A stretch of DNA of 64,000 bases, taken from Cupriavidus taiwanensis LMG 19424 (GTDB lineage: Bacteria; Pseudomonadota; Gammaproteobacteria; Burkholderiales; Burkholderiaceae). Each line of letters opens with the position of its first letter. Within the stretch, counting starts at the first letter, position 1. The stretch is taken from NCBI RefSeq assembly GCF_000069785.1, contig NC_010528.1, positions 1,054,001 through 1,118,000 on the forward strand, in the 5' to 3' direction. Positions 8,449-18,768 of the stretch are shown piece by piece. Both the position numbers and the translations under genes were made by a program. The notes under the pieces are model-generated. The model saw only the letters and a program-made list of their open reading frames with translations, had not been told where the DNA came from and searched no databases.

Positions 8449-10812
8449 ATGGTTGAACTAGAGATCGACGGCAAGAAGGTTGAGGTTGCTGAGGGCAGCC
8501 TGGTGATGGAAGCGGCCCGCAAGCTGGGCACCTACATCCCGCACTTCTGCTACCACCGCAAATTGTCCATCGCGGCCAACTGCCGCATGTGCCTGGTCGA
8601 GGTCGAGAAGGCCCCGAAGGCGCTGCCTGCCTGCGCCACGCCGGTGACCCCCGGCATGAAGGTCTTCACCAATTCGGAGAAGGCAGTCAAGGCGCAGAAG
8701 TCCGTGATGGAATTCCTGCTGATCAACCACCCGCTGGACTGCCCGATCTGCGATCAGGGCGGCGAGTGCCAGCTGCAGGACCTGGCCGTGGGCTACGGTG
8801 CCTCGGAGTCGCGCTACAAGGAAGAGAAGCGCGTGGTGTTCCACAAGAACGTGGGCCCGCTGATCTCCATGGAGGAGATGACCCGCTGCATCCACTGCAC
8901 CCGCTGCGTGCGCTTCGGCCAGGAAGTGGCCGGCGTGATGGAGCTGGGCATGCTCAACCGCGGCGAGCACTCGGAAATCACCACCTTCGTCGGCAAGACC
9001 GTCGACTCGGAACTGTCGGGCAACATGATCGACCTGTGCCCGGTCGGCGCGCTGACCAGCAAGCCGTTCCGCTACTCGGCCCGTACCTGGGAACTGGCGC
9101 GCCGCAAGTCGGTGTCGCCGCACGACGGCCTGGGCGCCAACCTGGTGGTGCAGACCAAGAACCAGCGCGTGATGCGCGTGCTGCCGCTGGAAAACGAAGA
9201 CATCAACGAGTGCTGGATCTCCGACAAGGACCGCTTCTCGTATGAAGGCCTGAACAGCGCCGACCGCCTGACCCGCCCGCTGCTGAAGCAGGGCGGCGAA
9301 TGGATGGAAACCGACTGGCAGACCGCGCTGGAGTACGTGGCCAATGGCCTGGCCGGCATCAAGCGCGAACACGGCGCTGACCAGATCGCCGCGCTGGCCA
9401 GCCCGCACAGCACGCTGGAAGAGCTGTTCCTGCTGGGCAAGCTGATGCGTGGCCTGGGCAGCGACAACGTCGACTTCCGCCTGCGCCAGACCGATTTCTC
9501 GGCCGCGCTGAAGGGCGCGCCGTGGCTGGGCATGCCGGTGGCCGACGTGACCACGCTGCAACGCGCGCTGGTGATCGGCTCGTCGCTGCGCAAGGACCAT
9601 CCGCTGCTGGCCTCGCGCCTGCGCCAGGCGGCCAAGAAGGGCGCCCGCGTGACCGTGCTGGGTGCCGGCGGTGAAGACCTGCTGATGCCTGCCACCCGTA
9701 TCGACGTGGCCCCGTCGGGCTGGACCGCCGCGCTGGCCGGCGTGGCCCGTGCCGTGGCCGCCGCCAAGGGCGTGGCCGCCCCGGCCGGCACCGAAGGCTT
9801 CGATGGCGGCGATACCGCCGCCAAGGCCGCCGAAGCGCTGCTGTCCGGCGAGCGCCGTGCCGTGTTCCTCGGCAACGAGGCCGTGCGCCATCCGCAGTTC
9901 TCGGCGCTGCACGCGCTGGCACAGTGGATCGCCACCGAAACCGGCGCCACGCTGGGCTTCCTGACCGAAGCGGCCAACACCGTCGGCGGCTATATCGCCG
10001 GCGCGCTGCCGCAGCAGGGCGGCGCCAATGCGCAGGCCATGCTGGCCACGCCGCGCAAGGCCTACATCCTGCTGAACACCGAACCCGAGTTCGACGCCGC
10101 CGACCCGCGCCAGGCGCTGGCCGCGCTGGCCCAGGCCGGCACCGTGGTGGTGCTGTCGCCGTTCCGCTCGGAAGCGGCCATGCAGTACGCCGACGTGATC
10201 CTGCCGGTGACGCCGTTCACGGAAACCGCGGGCACCTTCGTCAACTGCGAAGGCAAGCCGCAGAGCTTCAACGGCGTGGTGCGCGCGCTGGGCGAATCGC
10301 GCCCGGGCTGGAAGGTGCTGCGCGTGCTGGGCAACCTGCTGGACGTGACCGGCTTCGACTACGAAACCGCCGAATCGGTGCGCGCCGAAGTGCTGTCGGC
10401 CCCGGTCGAGGCGCAACTGGACAACGCCACCGATGCGCCGATCCGCGTGGCAGCCGCTGCCGCCAACGGCATCGAGCGCATCGCCGACGTGCCGATCTAC
10501 CATGCCGACCCGATCGTGCGCCGCGCCGAGTCGCTGCAGCTGAGCGCCGCCGCGCGCCGCGCCATGCAGATCGCGCTGCCGGCCGACCTGTTCGCCAGCC
10601 TGGGCATCCAGTCCGGCGATCCGGTGCGGGTCACGCAAGGGCAGGGCAGCGTGGTGCTGCCGGCCGTGCTCGAAGCCACGCTGCCGGCCAATACCGTGCG
10701 GGTGCCGGCGGCGACGCCGGCGGCGATGAGCCTGGGCGCGATGTTCGGCACCGTCACCGTAGAGAAGGCCATTGACCTGGCGCCGGCCACCGGCACCGTG
10801 GCCACGGCGTAA
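8449..10812 (+). CDS. nuoG: NADH-quinone oxidoreductase subunit G
   Basis: NuoG (75-kDa subunit) relays electrons through several Fe-S clusters. In the 787-aa protein an N-terminal ferredoxin domain has C34, C45, C48 and C62 for a [2Fe-2S] cluster. It is followed by the His/Cys motif of N5 (INHPLDCPICDQGGEC) and the N4 motif (CIHCTRC, later LCPVGAL). The remainder is a molybdopterin-oxidoreductase-like domain without a recognisable Mo site. The C-terminal third is Ala-rich. nuoH follows after 21 bases. Confidence 0.97.
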   Translation: MVELEIDGKKVEVAEGSLVMEAARKLGTYIPHFCYHRKLSIAANCRMCLVEVEKAPKALPACATPVTPGMKVFTNSEKAVKAQKSVMEFLLINHPLDCPICDQGGECQLQDLAVGYGASESRYKEEKRVVFHKNVGPLISMEEMTRCIHCTRCVRFGQEVAGVMELGMLNRGEHSEITTFVGKTVDSELSGNMIDLCPVGALTSKPFRYSARTWELARRKSVSPHDGLGANLVVQTKNQRVMRVLPLENEDINECWISDKDRFSYEGLNSADRLTRPLLKQGGEWMETDWQTALEYVANGLAGIKREHGADQIAALASPHSTLEELFLLGKLMRGLGSDNVDFRLRQTDFSAALKGAPWLGMPVADVTTLQRALVIGSSLRKDHPLLASRLRQAAKKGARVTVLGAGGEDLLMPATRIDVAPSGWTAALAGVARAVAAAKGVAAPAGTEGFDGGDTAAKAAEALLSGERRAVFLGNEAVRHPQFSALHALAQWIATETGATLGFLTEAANTVGGYIAGALPQQGGANAQAMLATPRKAYILLNTEPEFDAADPRQALAALAQAGTVVVLSPFRSEAAMQYADVILPVTPFTETAGTFVNCEGKPQSFNGVVRALGESRPGWKVLRVLGNLLDVTGFDYETAESVRAEVLSAPVEAQLDNATDAPIRVAAAAANGIERIADVPIYHADPIVRRAESLQLSAAARRAMQIALPADLFASLGIQSGDPVRVTQGQGSVVLPAVLEATLPANTVRVPAATPAAMSLGAMFGTVTVEKAIDLAPATGTVATA

Positions 10813-10833
10813 GTACAAGAGCGAGAACAAGAC

Positions 10834-11898
10834 ATGATTGACTGGATTACCTCGCAAGGGCAGGGCGTACTGGGGGCGTACTGGACGCCGCTGTGGATCC
10901 TGATCCGCGCCGTGATCATCGTGGTGCCGCTGCTGCTGTGCGTGGCTTACCTGATCCTGTGGGAGCGCAAGCTGATCGGCTGGATGCACGTCCGTATCGG
11001 CCCGAACCGCGTCGGCCCGCTCGGCCTGCTGCAGCCGATCGCCGACGTGCTGAAGCTGCTGCTCAAGGAAGTCATGATGCCCACGCAGGTCAGCCGGGGC
11101 ATGTACCTGATCGCCCCGCTGATGGTGCTGATGCCGGCCGTGGCGATCTGGGCGGTGATTCCGTTCCAGGCCGAGGTGGTGATGGCCGACGTCAACGCCG
11201 GCCTGCTGTACGTGATGGCGATCAGCTCGGTCGGCGTGTACGGCGTGATCCTGGCCGGCTGGGCCTCGAACTCCAAGTACGCCTTCATCGGCGCGATGCG
11301 CGCCGCGGCGCAGATGGTGTCGTATGAAATCGCCATGGGCTTTGCCCTGGTGACGGTGCTGATGGTTGCCGGCAGCCTGAACCTGTCGGCCATCGTCAAC
11401 GGCCAGAACACCGGCTACTTCGCCGACATGGGCATCAACATCCTGTCGTGGAACTGGCTGCCGCTGCTGCCGATGTTCGGGGTGTACTTCATCTCGGGCG
11501 TGGCCGAAACCAACCGCCACCCGTTCGACGTGGTCGAAGGCGAATCGGAAATCGTGGCCGGCCACATGATCGAATACTCGGGCATGGGCTTCGCGCTGTT
11601 CTTCCTGGCCGAGTACATCAACATGATCATCATCTCGACGATGACCGCGCTGATGTTCCTGGGCGGCTGGGCGCCTCCGTTCGAGAGCGTGGTGACCAAC
11701 GCCATCCCCGGCTTCTTCTGGCTGCTGATCAAGGTATTCCTGCTGCTGTCGGTGTTCATCTGGATTCGTGCCTCGTTCCCGCGCTACCGCTATGACCAGA
11801 TCATGCGCCTGGGCTGGAAGGTGTTCATTCCCCTGACCGTGGCCTGGCTGATCATCGTGGCGATCTGGATCAAGTCGCCGTGGAACATCTGGCACTGA
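10834..11898 (+). CDS. nuoH: NADH-quinone oxidoreductase subunit H
   Basis: NuoH (ND1) is the membrane subunit that builds the quinone access channel against NuoB/D. The 354-aa protein has about eight hydrophobic segments. Conserved sequences are [19 protein letters not shown] (about residues 47-65), the loop [26 protein letters not shown] stretch (here [15 protein letters not shown]) with its acidic quinone-channel residues, and the C-terminal [19 protein letters not shown]. Length is normal. Confidence 0.97.
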   Translation: MIDWITSQGQGVLGAYWTPLWILIRAVIIVVPLLLCVAYLILWERKLIGWMHVRIGPNRVGPLGLLQPIADVLKLLLKEVMMPTQVSRGMYLIAPLMVLMPAVAIWAVIPFQAEVVMADVNAGLLYVMAISSVGVYGVILAGWASNSKYAFIGAMRAAAQMVSYEIAMGFALVTVLMVAGSLNLSAIVNGQNTGYFADMGINILSWNWLPLLPMFGVYFISGVAETNRHPFDVVEGESEIVAGHMIEYSGMGFALFFLAEYINMIIISTMTALMFLGGWAPPFESVVTNAIPGFFWLLIKVFLLLSVFIWIRASFPRYRYDQIMRLGWKVFIPLTVAWLIIVAIWIKSPWNIWH

Positions 11899-11962
11899 AC
11901 GGCCAAACGACGGTGCGCCTGCCCGGCAGGGCGCGCGCCGTGTGGAAATACTAGGAAGCATC

Positions 11963-12454
11963 ATGCTGCTCGCCATCAAGGACTTCTTCAACAGCCTGCT
12001 CCTGAAGGAACTCTTCAAGGGCATGGCCCTGACCGGCCGCTATCTCTTCGCGCGCAAGATCACGGTCCAGTTCCCGGAAGAGAAGACGCCGATCTCGCCG
12101 CGTTTCCGCGGGCTGCACGCGCTGCGCCGCTACCCCAACGGGGAAGAGCGCTGCATCGCCTGCAAGCTGTGCGAGGCGGTGTGCCCGGCGCTGGCCATCA
12201 CGATCGAGTCCGACGCGCGCGCCGACGGCACGCGCCGCACCACGCGCTATGACATCGACCTGACCAAGTGCATCTTCTGCGGCTTCTGCGAAGAGGCCTG
12301 CCCGGTCGACGCCATCGTCGAAACCCAGATCCTGGAATACCACGGCGAAAAGCGCGGCGACCTGTACTTCACCAAGGACATGCTGCTGGCCGTGGGCGAC
12401 CGCTACGAGCCGCAGATCGCGGCGGCCAAGGCTGCCGACGCGAAGTACCGCTAA
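11963..12454 (+). CDS. nuoI: NADH-quinone oxidoreductase subunit I
   Basis: NuoI (TYKY) carries the N6a and N6b [4Fe-4S] clusters. The 163-aa protein has the two ferredoxin motifs [12 protein letters not shown] (about residues 64-75) and [12 protein letters not shown] (about residues 103-114). The ATG at 11963 has AGGAAG just upstream and starts the conserved [11 protein letters not shown]; a GTG at 11942 would add seven residues and is less likely. A 199-base gap with a hairpin follows before nuoJ. Confidence 0.96.
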   Translation: MLLAIKDFFNSLLLKELFKGMALTGRYLFARKITVQFPEEKTPISPRFRGLHALRRYPNGEERCIACKLCEAVCPALAITIESDARADGTRRTTRYDIDLTKCIFCGFCEEACPVDAIVETQILEYHGEKRGDLYFTKDMLLAVGDRYEPQIAAAKAADAKYR

Positions 12455-12464
12455 GCCGGATGCC

Positions 12465-12481
12465 GGCCGGAGCTTCCGGCC
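12465..12481 (+). other. Hairpin in the nuoI-nuoJ gap
   Basis: GGCCGGA and TCCGGCC form a perfect 7-bp stem with a 3-nt loop eleven bases after nuoI. No T-run follows. The 12455-12653 gap otherwise shows no gene. It may be an RNA-processing or stability element. Confidence 0.45.
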
Positions 12482-12653
12482 ACAGAAGTACCGCCGGTTG
12501 GCGGCTGCCGCAAGCAGCAGACCTGGCAGCCGCCGCCACCGAATTGAAATGCGGTCCCTGCAATGCAAGGGGCCAATGCAAGGATGCCGCAGGAGCGGGC
12601 CACCCGAGGGGGTGGCTTGTGCCGGGCGGCCCAGAGAGGATCCGATAGGGACC

Positions 12654-13298
12654 ATGGAACTCACGACCACCATCTTCTACGTCTTTGCGCTGGTGCTGGT
12701 GCTCTCCGCACTGAAAGTCATCACCGCGAAGAACCCGGTGCACGCCGCACTGTTCCTCGTGCTGTCGTTCTTCACGGCAGCGGCGATCTGGATGCTGCTG
12801 CAGGCGGAATTCCTCGCCATCCTGCTGGTGCTGGTCTATGTCGGCGCGGTGATGGTGCTGTTCCTGTTCGTGGTGATGATGATCGATATCGACATCGAGC
12901 ACCTGCGCCGCGACTTCTGGACCTACGTGCCGATGGCCTCGATCGTGGGCGCGCTGATCATCGCCGAGATGGCGATCGTGCTGGTGCGCAACTTCGTCGG
13001 CACCACCACGCCGGTGGCACCGGCCGGCTCGCAGGAGCCGGGCTACTCGAACACCGCGGCGCTGGGCAAGCTGATCTACACCGACTACATCTACGCCTTC
13101 GAAGTGGCCGGCATCATCCTGCTGGTGGCCATCATCGCCGCCGTGGCGCTGACCCTGCGCCGCCGCAAGGACGTCAAGGCCCAGGACGTGTCGGCGCAGC
13201 TGCGCACCCGCCGCGACGAACGCGTGCGCCTGGTGCCGATGGCCGCCGAAGGCCAGACCCAGCAGACGGAAGCCGCGGCTGCCGCCAATAAGAACTAA
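12654..13298 (+). CDS. nuoJ: NADH-quinone oxidoreductase subunit J
   Basis: NuoJ (ND6) is a membrane subunit near the quinone-proton coupling region. The 214-aa product has five hydrophobic helices, the conserved [15 protein letters not shown] (about residues 24-38) and the broken helix [17 protein letters not shown]. The ATG at 12654 starts [17 protein letters not shown]; the frame is open for 52 codons upstream without family similarity. The cytoplasmic tail (residues ~170-214) is charged and Ala/Gln-rich. Confidence 0.96.
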   Translation: MELTTTIFYVFALVLVLSALKVITAKNPVHAALFLVLSFFTAAAIWMLLQAEFLAILLVLVYVGAVMVLFLFVVMMIDIDIEHLRRDFWTYVPMASIVGALIIAEMAIVLVRNFVGTTTPVAPAGSQEPGYSNTAALGKLIYTDYIYAFEVAGIILLVAIIAAVALTLRRRKDVKAQDVSAQLRTRRDERVRLVPMAAEGQTQQTEAAAAANKN

Positions 13299-13315
13299 AG
13301 CCCGGAGAAATCGCT

Positions 13316-13621
13316 GTGCTCTCTCTCGCTCATTTCCTCGTGCTCGGTGCGATCCTGTTTGCGATCAGCATCGTCGGCATCTTCCTGAACCGCAAGAACG
13401 TGATCGTGCTGCTGATGGCGATCGAACTGATGCTGCTTGCGGTGAACATCAACTTCGTCGCCTTCTCGCATTACCTGGGCGACCTGGCAGGACAGGTTTT
13501 CGTTTTCTTCATCCTCACGGTGGCCGCCGCCGAGTCGGCAATCGGTCTCGCCATCCTGGTTGTGCTGTTCCGCAACCTGGATACGATCAACGTGGACGAC
13601 CTGGACACCCTCAAGGGCTGA
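13316..13621 (+). CDS. nuoK: NADH-quinone oxidoreductase subunit K
   Basis: NuoK (ND4L) is a three-helix membrane subunit with conserved intramembrane glutamates used in proton pumping. Here they lie in [13 protein letters not shown] and [16 protein letters not shown]. The 101-aa length is exact for the family. It starts with GTG after a CCCGGAGAAA ribosome site and gives the standard [15 protein letters not shown] terminus. Confidence 0.96.
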   Translation: MLSLAHFLVLGAILFAISIVGIFLNRKNVIVLLMAIELMLLAVNINFVAFSHYLGDLAGQVFVFFILTVAAAESAIGLAILVVLFRNLDTINVDDLDTLKG

Positions 13622-13679
13622 GCCGTGGCGCACTACGTAGATACCCAAGACTCACCGACCGCACACCACTAAGCGTCCT

Positions 13680-15767
13680 ATGGCAACCACGCTCAACCCC
13701 AACCTGCTGCTTGCGATCCCGCTGGCGCCGCTAGTCGGCTCCGCGATCGCCGGCCTGTTCGGTACCAAGTTCTTTGGCCTGTTTTCCTCGGAGTCGCGCG
13801 GCGGCCGGATCGTGGCCCACACCTCGACGATCCTCGGCGTGGCCATTGCCTGCGTGCTGTCGGTGATGGTGCTGCTCGACGTGATGAACGGCGCGGGCTA
13901 CAACGGCACCGTCTACGAGTGGATGGCCATCGGCAGCCTGAAGATGGAGGTCGGCTTCCTGGTCGACTCGCTGACCGCGATGATGATGGTCGTGGTGACC
14001 TTCGTGTCGCTGATGGTGCATATCTACACCGTCGGCTACATGGACGGGGACCCCGGCTACAACCGCTTCTTTGCCTACATCTCGCTGTTCACCTTCTCGA
14101 TGCTGATGCTGGTGATGAGCAACAACTTCCTGCAGCTGTTCTTCGGCTGGGAAGCGGTGGGCCTGGTGTCGTACTTGCTGATCGGCTTCTGGTACACCCG
14201 CCCGACGGCGATCTTCGCCAACCTGAAGGCGTTCCTGGTCAACCGCGTCGGCGACTTCGGCTTCATCCTGGGCATCGGCCTGCTGCTGGCCTACGCCGGC
14301 AGCATGAACTACACCGAAGTATTCGCCGCGCGCGACCAGCTGGCTACCGTGGTTTTCCCGGGCACCGACTGGATGATGATCACCGTCGCCTGCATCTGCC
14401 TGTTCATCGGCGCGATGGGCAAGTCGGCGCAGTTCCCGCTGCACGTCTGGCTGCCTGACTCGATGGAAGGCCCGACCCCGATCTCCGCGCTGATCCACGC
14501 CGCCACCATGGTGACGGCCGGCATCTTCATGGTCGCGCGCATGTCGCCGCTGTTCGAACTGTCGGATACGGCGCTGTCGTTCGTGCTGGTGATCGGCGCG
14601 ATCACGGCCCTGTTCATGGGCTTCCTGGGCATCATCCAGAACGACATCAAGCGCGTGGTCGCTTACTCGACGCTGTCGCAGCTGGGCTACATGACCGTGG
14701 CGCTGGGCGCTTCGGCGTACTCGGTGGCCGTGTTCCACCTGATGACGCACGCGTTCTTCAAGGCACTGCTGTTCCTCGGCGCGGGCTCGGTCATCATCGG
14801 CATGCACCACGACCAGGACATCCGCAACATGGGCGGCCTGCGCAAGTACATGCCGATCACCTGGATCACCTCGCTGGTGGGTTCGCTGGCGCTGATCGGC
14901 ACGCCGTTCTTCGCGGGCTTCTACTCCAAGGACTCGATCATCGAGGCCGTGGCCGAGTCGCATATCGCCGGTTCGGGCTTTGCCTACTTCGCCGTGCTGG
15001 CGGGCGTGTTCGTCACCGCGTTCTACTCGTTCCGGATGTACTTCCTGGTGTTCCATGGCAAGTCGCGCTGGGGCCAGAACCACGCTCACCAGCACCATGA
15101 GGGCGACCACGAGGACGAGGAAGTCTCGCACGACCATCACCATGGCCTGTCCGCCGGCGAGACGCCGCACGAGTCGCCGTGGGTGGTGACGCTGCCGCTG
15201 GTGCTGCTGGCGATCCCGTCGGTGATCATCGGTGCCATCGCGATCGAGCCGATGCTGTTCGGCAACTTCTTCAAGATGGGCGTCGCGTTCAAGGACGTGA
15301 TCTTCGTCGGCGAGAATCACCACGCCATGGCCGAGCTGAAGGAAGCCTTCCACGGCTGGGTGCCGATGGCGATTCATTCGCTGACCACGCCTGTGCTGTG
15401 GCTGGCGATCGCCGGTGTGGTGCTGTCCTGGTTCTTCTACATGAAGCGCCCGGACATTCCGGAAGCGATCAAGAACCGCTTCTCGGGCCTGTACAAGCTG
15501 CTGGACAACAAGTACTACATGGACGCCATCAACCAGGCCGTGTTCGCCCGCGGCGCACGCCTGCTCGGTACCGGCCTGTGGAAGGGCGGCGACCAGAGCC
15601 TGATCGACGGCCTGTTCGTCAACGGCGCGGCGCGCGTGGTGGCATCGTTTGCTTCGGCCAGCCGCTACCTGCAGTCGGGCTATATCTACCACTACGCGTT
15701 CGCGATGATCGTCGGCATGCTGGTGCTGCTGACGCTGACGGTCACGGGCGTGATCGGCACCAAGTGA
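13680..15767 (+). CDS. nuoL: NADH-quinone oxidoreductase subunit L
   Basis: NuoL (ND5) is the distal antiporter-like proton pump of complex I, with the long lateral helix. The 695-aa protein has the antiporter core with FFGWEAVGLVSYLLIGFW, LHVWLPDSMEGPTPISALIHAATMV and KRVVAYSTLSQLGYM. A His/Asp/Glu-rich loop (about residues 465-490: HAHQHHEGDHEDEE then HDHHHG) lies between helices and might bind metal, though such loops vary within the family. No strong Shine-Dalgarno precedes the ATG. Confidence 0.97.
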   Translation: MATTLNPNLLLAIPLAPLVGSAIAGLFGTKFFGLFSSESRGGRIVAHTSTILGVAIACVLSVMVLLDVMNGAGYNGTVYEWMAIGSLKMEVGFLVDSLTAMMMVVVTFVSLMVHIYTVGYMDGDPGYNRFFAYISLFTFSMLMLVMSNNFLQLFFGWEAVGLVSYLLIGFWYTRPTAIFANLKAFLVNRVGDFGFILGIGLLLAYAGSMNYTEVFAARDQLATVVFPGTDWMMITVACICLFIGAMGKSAQFPLHVWLPDSMEGPTPISALIHAATMVTAGIFMVARMSPLFELSDTALSFVLVIGAITALFMGFLGIIQNDIKRVVAYSTLSQLGYMTVALGASAYSVAVFHLMTHAFFKALLFLGAGSVIIGMHHDQDIRNMGGLRKYMPITWITSLVGSLALIGTPFFAGFYSKDSIIEAVAESHIAGSGFAYFAVLAGVFVTAFYSFRMYFLVFHGKSRWGQNHAHQHHEGDHEDEEVSHDHHHGLSAGETPHESPWVVTLPLVLLAIPSVIIGAIAIEPMLFGNFFKMGVAFKDVIFVGENHHAMAELKEAFHGWVPMAIHSLTTPVLWLAIAGVVLSWFFYMKRPDIPEAIKNRFSGLYKLLDNKYYMDAINQAVFARGARLLGTGLWKGGDQSLIDGLFVNGAARVVASFASASRYLQSGYIYHYAFAMIVGMLVLLTLTVTGVIGTK

Positions 15768-15794
15768 TAGGCACCAAGCAAGGAAAACATAGAA

Positions 15795-17261
15795 ATGGTT
15801 CTGTCTTTCTCAATCTGGCTGCCTGTCTTTTTCGGCCTGCTGATCCTCGCCTTCGGCTCGGACCGCAGCCCCGGCTTCGTGCGCTGGATGTCGCTGTTCG
15901 GCTCCATCGCCAGCTTCGTCGTCACGCTGCCGCTGGTGTTCCACTTCGATCGCGCCACCGCGGCGATGCAGTTCGTCGAGAAGGCGAGCTGGATCGAGCG
16001 CTTCAACATCCACTACCTGCTGGGCGTTGACGGCCTGTCGATGTGGTTCGTGGTGCTGACCGCCTTCATCACGGTGATCGTGGTGATCTCGGCCTGGGAA
16101 GTGATCACCGAACGCGTGGCCGAGTACATGGCGTCGTTCCTGATCCTGTCGGGCCTGATGGTCGGCGTGTTCTGCGCGCTGGACGGCATGCTGTTCTACG
16201 TGTTCTTCGAGGCCACGCTGATCCCGATGTACATCATCATCGGCGTCTGGGGCGGCCCGAACCGTGTCTACGCGGCCTTCAAGTTCTTCCTGTACACGCT
16301 GCTGGGCTCGCTGCTGACGCTGGTCGCGCTGCTGTACCTGTACAACAAGACCGGTACCTTCGACATCCTGCAATGGCACCAGGCCAAGCTGTCGATGAAC
16401 GAGCAGATCGCGCTGTTCCTGGCGTTCTTCGTCGCCTTCGCGGTTAAGGTGCCGATGTGGCCGGTGCACACCTGGCTGCCGGACGCCCACGTCGAAGCGC
16501 CGACCGGCGGCTCGGTGGTGCTGGCGGCGATCATGCTGAAGCTGGGCGCCTACGGCTTCCTGCGCTTCTCGCTGCCGATCGCGCCTGACGCCAGCCACTA
16601 CCTGGCCCCGTTCATCATCACCATCTCGCTGATCGCGGTGATCTACATCGGCCTGGTGGCACTGGTGCAGGCCGACATGAAGAAGCTGGTGGCGTATTCG
16701 TCGATCGCCCACATGGGCTTCGTCACGCTGGGCTTCTTTATCTTCAGCGACATCGGCGTCGAAGGCGGCATCATCCAGATGATCTCGCACGGCTTTATCT
16801 CGGGCGCGATGTTCCTTTGCATCGGCGTACTGTATGACCGTGTGCATTCGCGCCAGATCGCCGACTACGGCGGCGTGGTCAACACCATGCCCAAGTTCGC
16901 CGCGCTGTCGGTGTTCTTCGCCATGGCCAACTGCGGCCTGCCGGCCACCTCGGGTTTCGTCGGTGAATTCATGGTGATCCTGGGCGCGGTCAAGTTCAAC
17001 TTCTGGATCGGCCTGCTGGCCGCCACCGCGCTGATCCTGGGCGCCGCCTACTCGCTGTGGATGGTCAAGCGCGTCATCTTTGGCGACGTCGTGCACCAGC
17101 ACGTGCGCGAGCTGGCCGACCTGAACAAGCGCGAGTTCGTCATGCTCGGCCTGCTGGCCATCATGACGCTGTACATGGGCCTGCACCCGAAGCCCTTTAC
17201 CGACGTGATGCACCCGTCCGTGGTCAACCTGCTGCAGCACGCGGCGCAGTCGAAGCTGTAA
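15795..17261 (+). CDS. nuoM: NADH-quinone oxidoreductase subunit M
   Basis: NuoM (ND4) is the second antiporter-like proton-pumping subunit. The 488-aa protein has the family sequences YVFFEATLIPMYIIIG, HTWLPDAHVEAPTGGSVVLA and KKLVAYSSIAHMGFVTLG, with the expected intramembrane Glu and Lys. An AGGAAA site precedes the ATG. nuoN follows 18 bases after the stop. Confidence 0.97.
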   Translation: MVLSFSIWLPVFFGLLILAFGSDRSPGFVRWMSLFGSIASFVVTLPLVFHFDRATAAMQFVEKASWIERFNIHYLLGVDGLSMWFVVLTAFITVIVVISAWEVITERVAEYMASFLILSGLMVGVFCALDGMLFYVFFEATLIPMYIIIGVWGGPNRVYAAFKFFLYTLLGSLLTLVALLYLYNKTGTFDILQWHQAKLSMNEQIALFLAFFVAFAVKVPMWPVHTWLPDAHVEAPTGGSVVLAAIMLKLGAYGFLRFSLPIAPDASHYLAPFIITISLIAVIYIGLVALVQADMKKLVAYSSIAHMGFVTLGFFIFSDIGVEGGIIQMISHGFISGAMFLCIGVLYDRVHSRQIADYGGVVNTMPKFAALSVFFAMANCGLPATSGFVGEFMVILGAVKFNFWIGLLAATALILGAAYSLWMVKRVIFGDVVHQHVRELADLNKREFVMLGLLAIMTLYMGLHPKPFTDVMHPSVVNLLQHAAQSKL

Positions 17262-17279
17262 TCGGGGAGAGATATCAAC

Positions 17280-18755
17280 ATGCAACCGTCCTCGACACTC
17301 GCCCCCGTGGCGCCGATCATCTTCCTGGCGATCGCCATCGCCGCGATCAACTGGATCGACCTGGCCCGCGGCAAGGGCAAGCAGAGCGTGGCGTATCCGC
17401 TGTCGCTGCTGACCACGCTGGTGCTGACCGCCTGGTTCGGCATGAACGCCGCCACCGGCGAGACGCACTACGCGTTCGCCAACCTGGTCGTGATCGACCC
17501 GATGGCCAACGTGCTGTCGGCATTCTGCGCCGCCGGCCTGTTCGTCACGCTGGTCTATACGCGCCGCTATCTGGCCGAGCGCGACATGTTCGCCGGCGAG
17601 TTCTACATGCTGGCGCTGTTCACGCTGGGCGGCCAGATCGTGATGATCACCGGCAACAACTTCCTGACCCTGTACCTGGGCCTGGAACTGCTGTCGCTGT
17701 CGTCGTACGCGCTGGTGGCGCTGCGCCGCGAGTCGCGCGTGACTTCCGAATCGGCGATGAAGTACTTCGTGCTGGGCGCGCTGGCTTCGGGCTTCCTGCT
17801 GTACGGCATTTCGATGATGTACGGCGCCACCGGGTCGCTGAACCTGGGCGAGGTGTTCCGCGCGGTCGAGTCCGGCCGCATCAACACCACCATGCTGGCC
17901 TTCGGCGTGGTCTTCATCGTCGCCGGCCTGTCGTTCAAGCTGGGCGCCGCGCCGTTCCACATGTGGATTCCGGACATCTACCAGGGCTCGCCGACCGCGG
18001 TGACGCTGCTGATTGCCGGCGGCCCGAAGGTGGCGGCGTTCGCGCTGTTCATCCGCGTGCTGGTCGAGGGCCTGCTGCCGCTGGCCAGCGACTGGCAGAT
18101 GATGCTGGTGGTGCTGTCTATCATCTCGCTGGCGATCGGCAACCTGACCGCCATCGTGCAGAGCAACCTGAAGCGGATGCTGGCGTACTCCACCATCTCG
18201 CACATGGGCTTTGTGCTGCTGGGCCTGCTTTCCGGCGTGGTCGCCAACAAGGCCGACGGCGCCGCCGATGCCTACAGCTCGGCGATGTTCTACTCGGTGA
18301 CCTACCTGCTGACCACGCTGGGCACCTTCGGCATCATCCTGCTGCGCACCAGCAAGGGCTTCGAGGCCGAGACGCTGGAAGACCTGAAGGGCATGTCGCG
18401 CCGCAACCCGTGGTTCGCCTTCCTGATGCTGGTGATGATGTTCTCGCTGGCCGGCATCCCGCCGACCGTGGGCTTCTACGCCAAGCTTGCCGTGCTCGAC
18501 GCGGTGGTCCAGGCCGGCATGACGTGGCTGGCGGTGGTGGCCGTGCTGTTCTCGCTGATCGGCGCGTTCTACTACCTGCGCATCGTCAAGCTGATGTACT
18601 TCGATGCCCCCGTCGGCGAAGAGCAACTGGAAGCCACCTTTGGCCTGCGTTCGATGCTGAGCGTGAACGGCGCCGCGGTGATCCTGCTGGGCCTGTTCCC
18701 GGCCGCGCTGATGAACCTGTGCTACCAGGCCATCCGCTCGACCCTGGGCTCCTGA
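17280..18755 (+). CDS. nuoN: NADH-quinone oxidoreductase subunit N
   Basis: NuoN (ND2) is the third antiporter-like subunit and the last classical gene of the operon. The 491-aa product has LTLYLGLELLSLSSYALVAL, GAAPFHMWIPDIYQGSPTAVT and LKRMLAYSTISHMGFVLLGL, with about 14 hydrophobic helices. A GGGGAGA ribosome site lies ten bases before the ATG. All fourteen subunits nuoA-N are therefore present and intact in this window. Confidence 0.97.
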   Translation: MQPSSTLAPVAPIIFLAIAIAAINWIDLARGKGKQSVAYPLSLLTTLVLTAWFGMNAATGETHYAFANLVVIDPMANVLSAFCAAGLFVTLVYTRRYLAERDMFAGEFYMLALFTLGGQIVMITGNNFLTLYLGLELLSLSSYALVALRRESRVTSESAMKYFVLGALASGFLLYGISMMYGATGSLNLGEVFRAVESGRINTTMLAFGVVFIVAGLSFKLGAAPFHMWIPDIYQGSPTAVTLLIAGGPKVAAFALFIRVLVEGLLPLASDWQMMLVVLSIISLAIGNLTAIVQSNLKRMLAYSTISHMGFVLLGLLSGVVANKADGAADAYSSAMFYSVTYLLTTLGTFGIILLRTSKGFEAETLEDLKGMSRRNPWFAFLMLVMMFSLAGIPPTVGFYAKLAVLDAVVQAGMTWLAVVAVLFSLIGAFYYLRIVKLMYFDAPVGEEQLEATFGLRSMLSVNGAAVILLGLFPAALMNLCYQAIRSTLGS

Positions 18756-18768
18756 TCCGCCACGCCAC

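Noticed and set aside
8458..12024. A 1188-aa minus-strand open frame opposite nuoG-nuoH
   Set aside because: It is the antisense of conserved complex I genes and has His/Arg/Gly-rich composition from GC-biased codons; no domain is visible.
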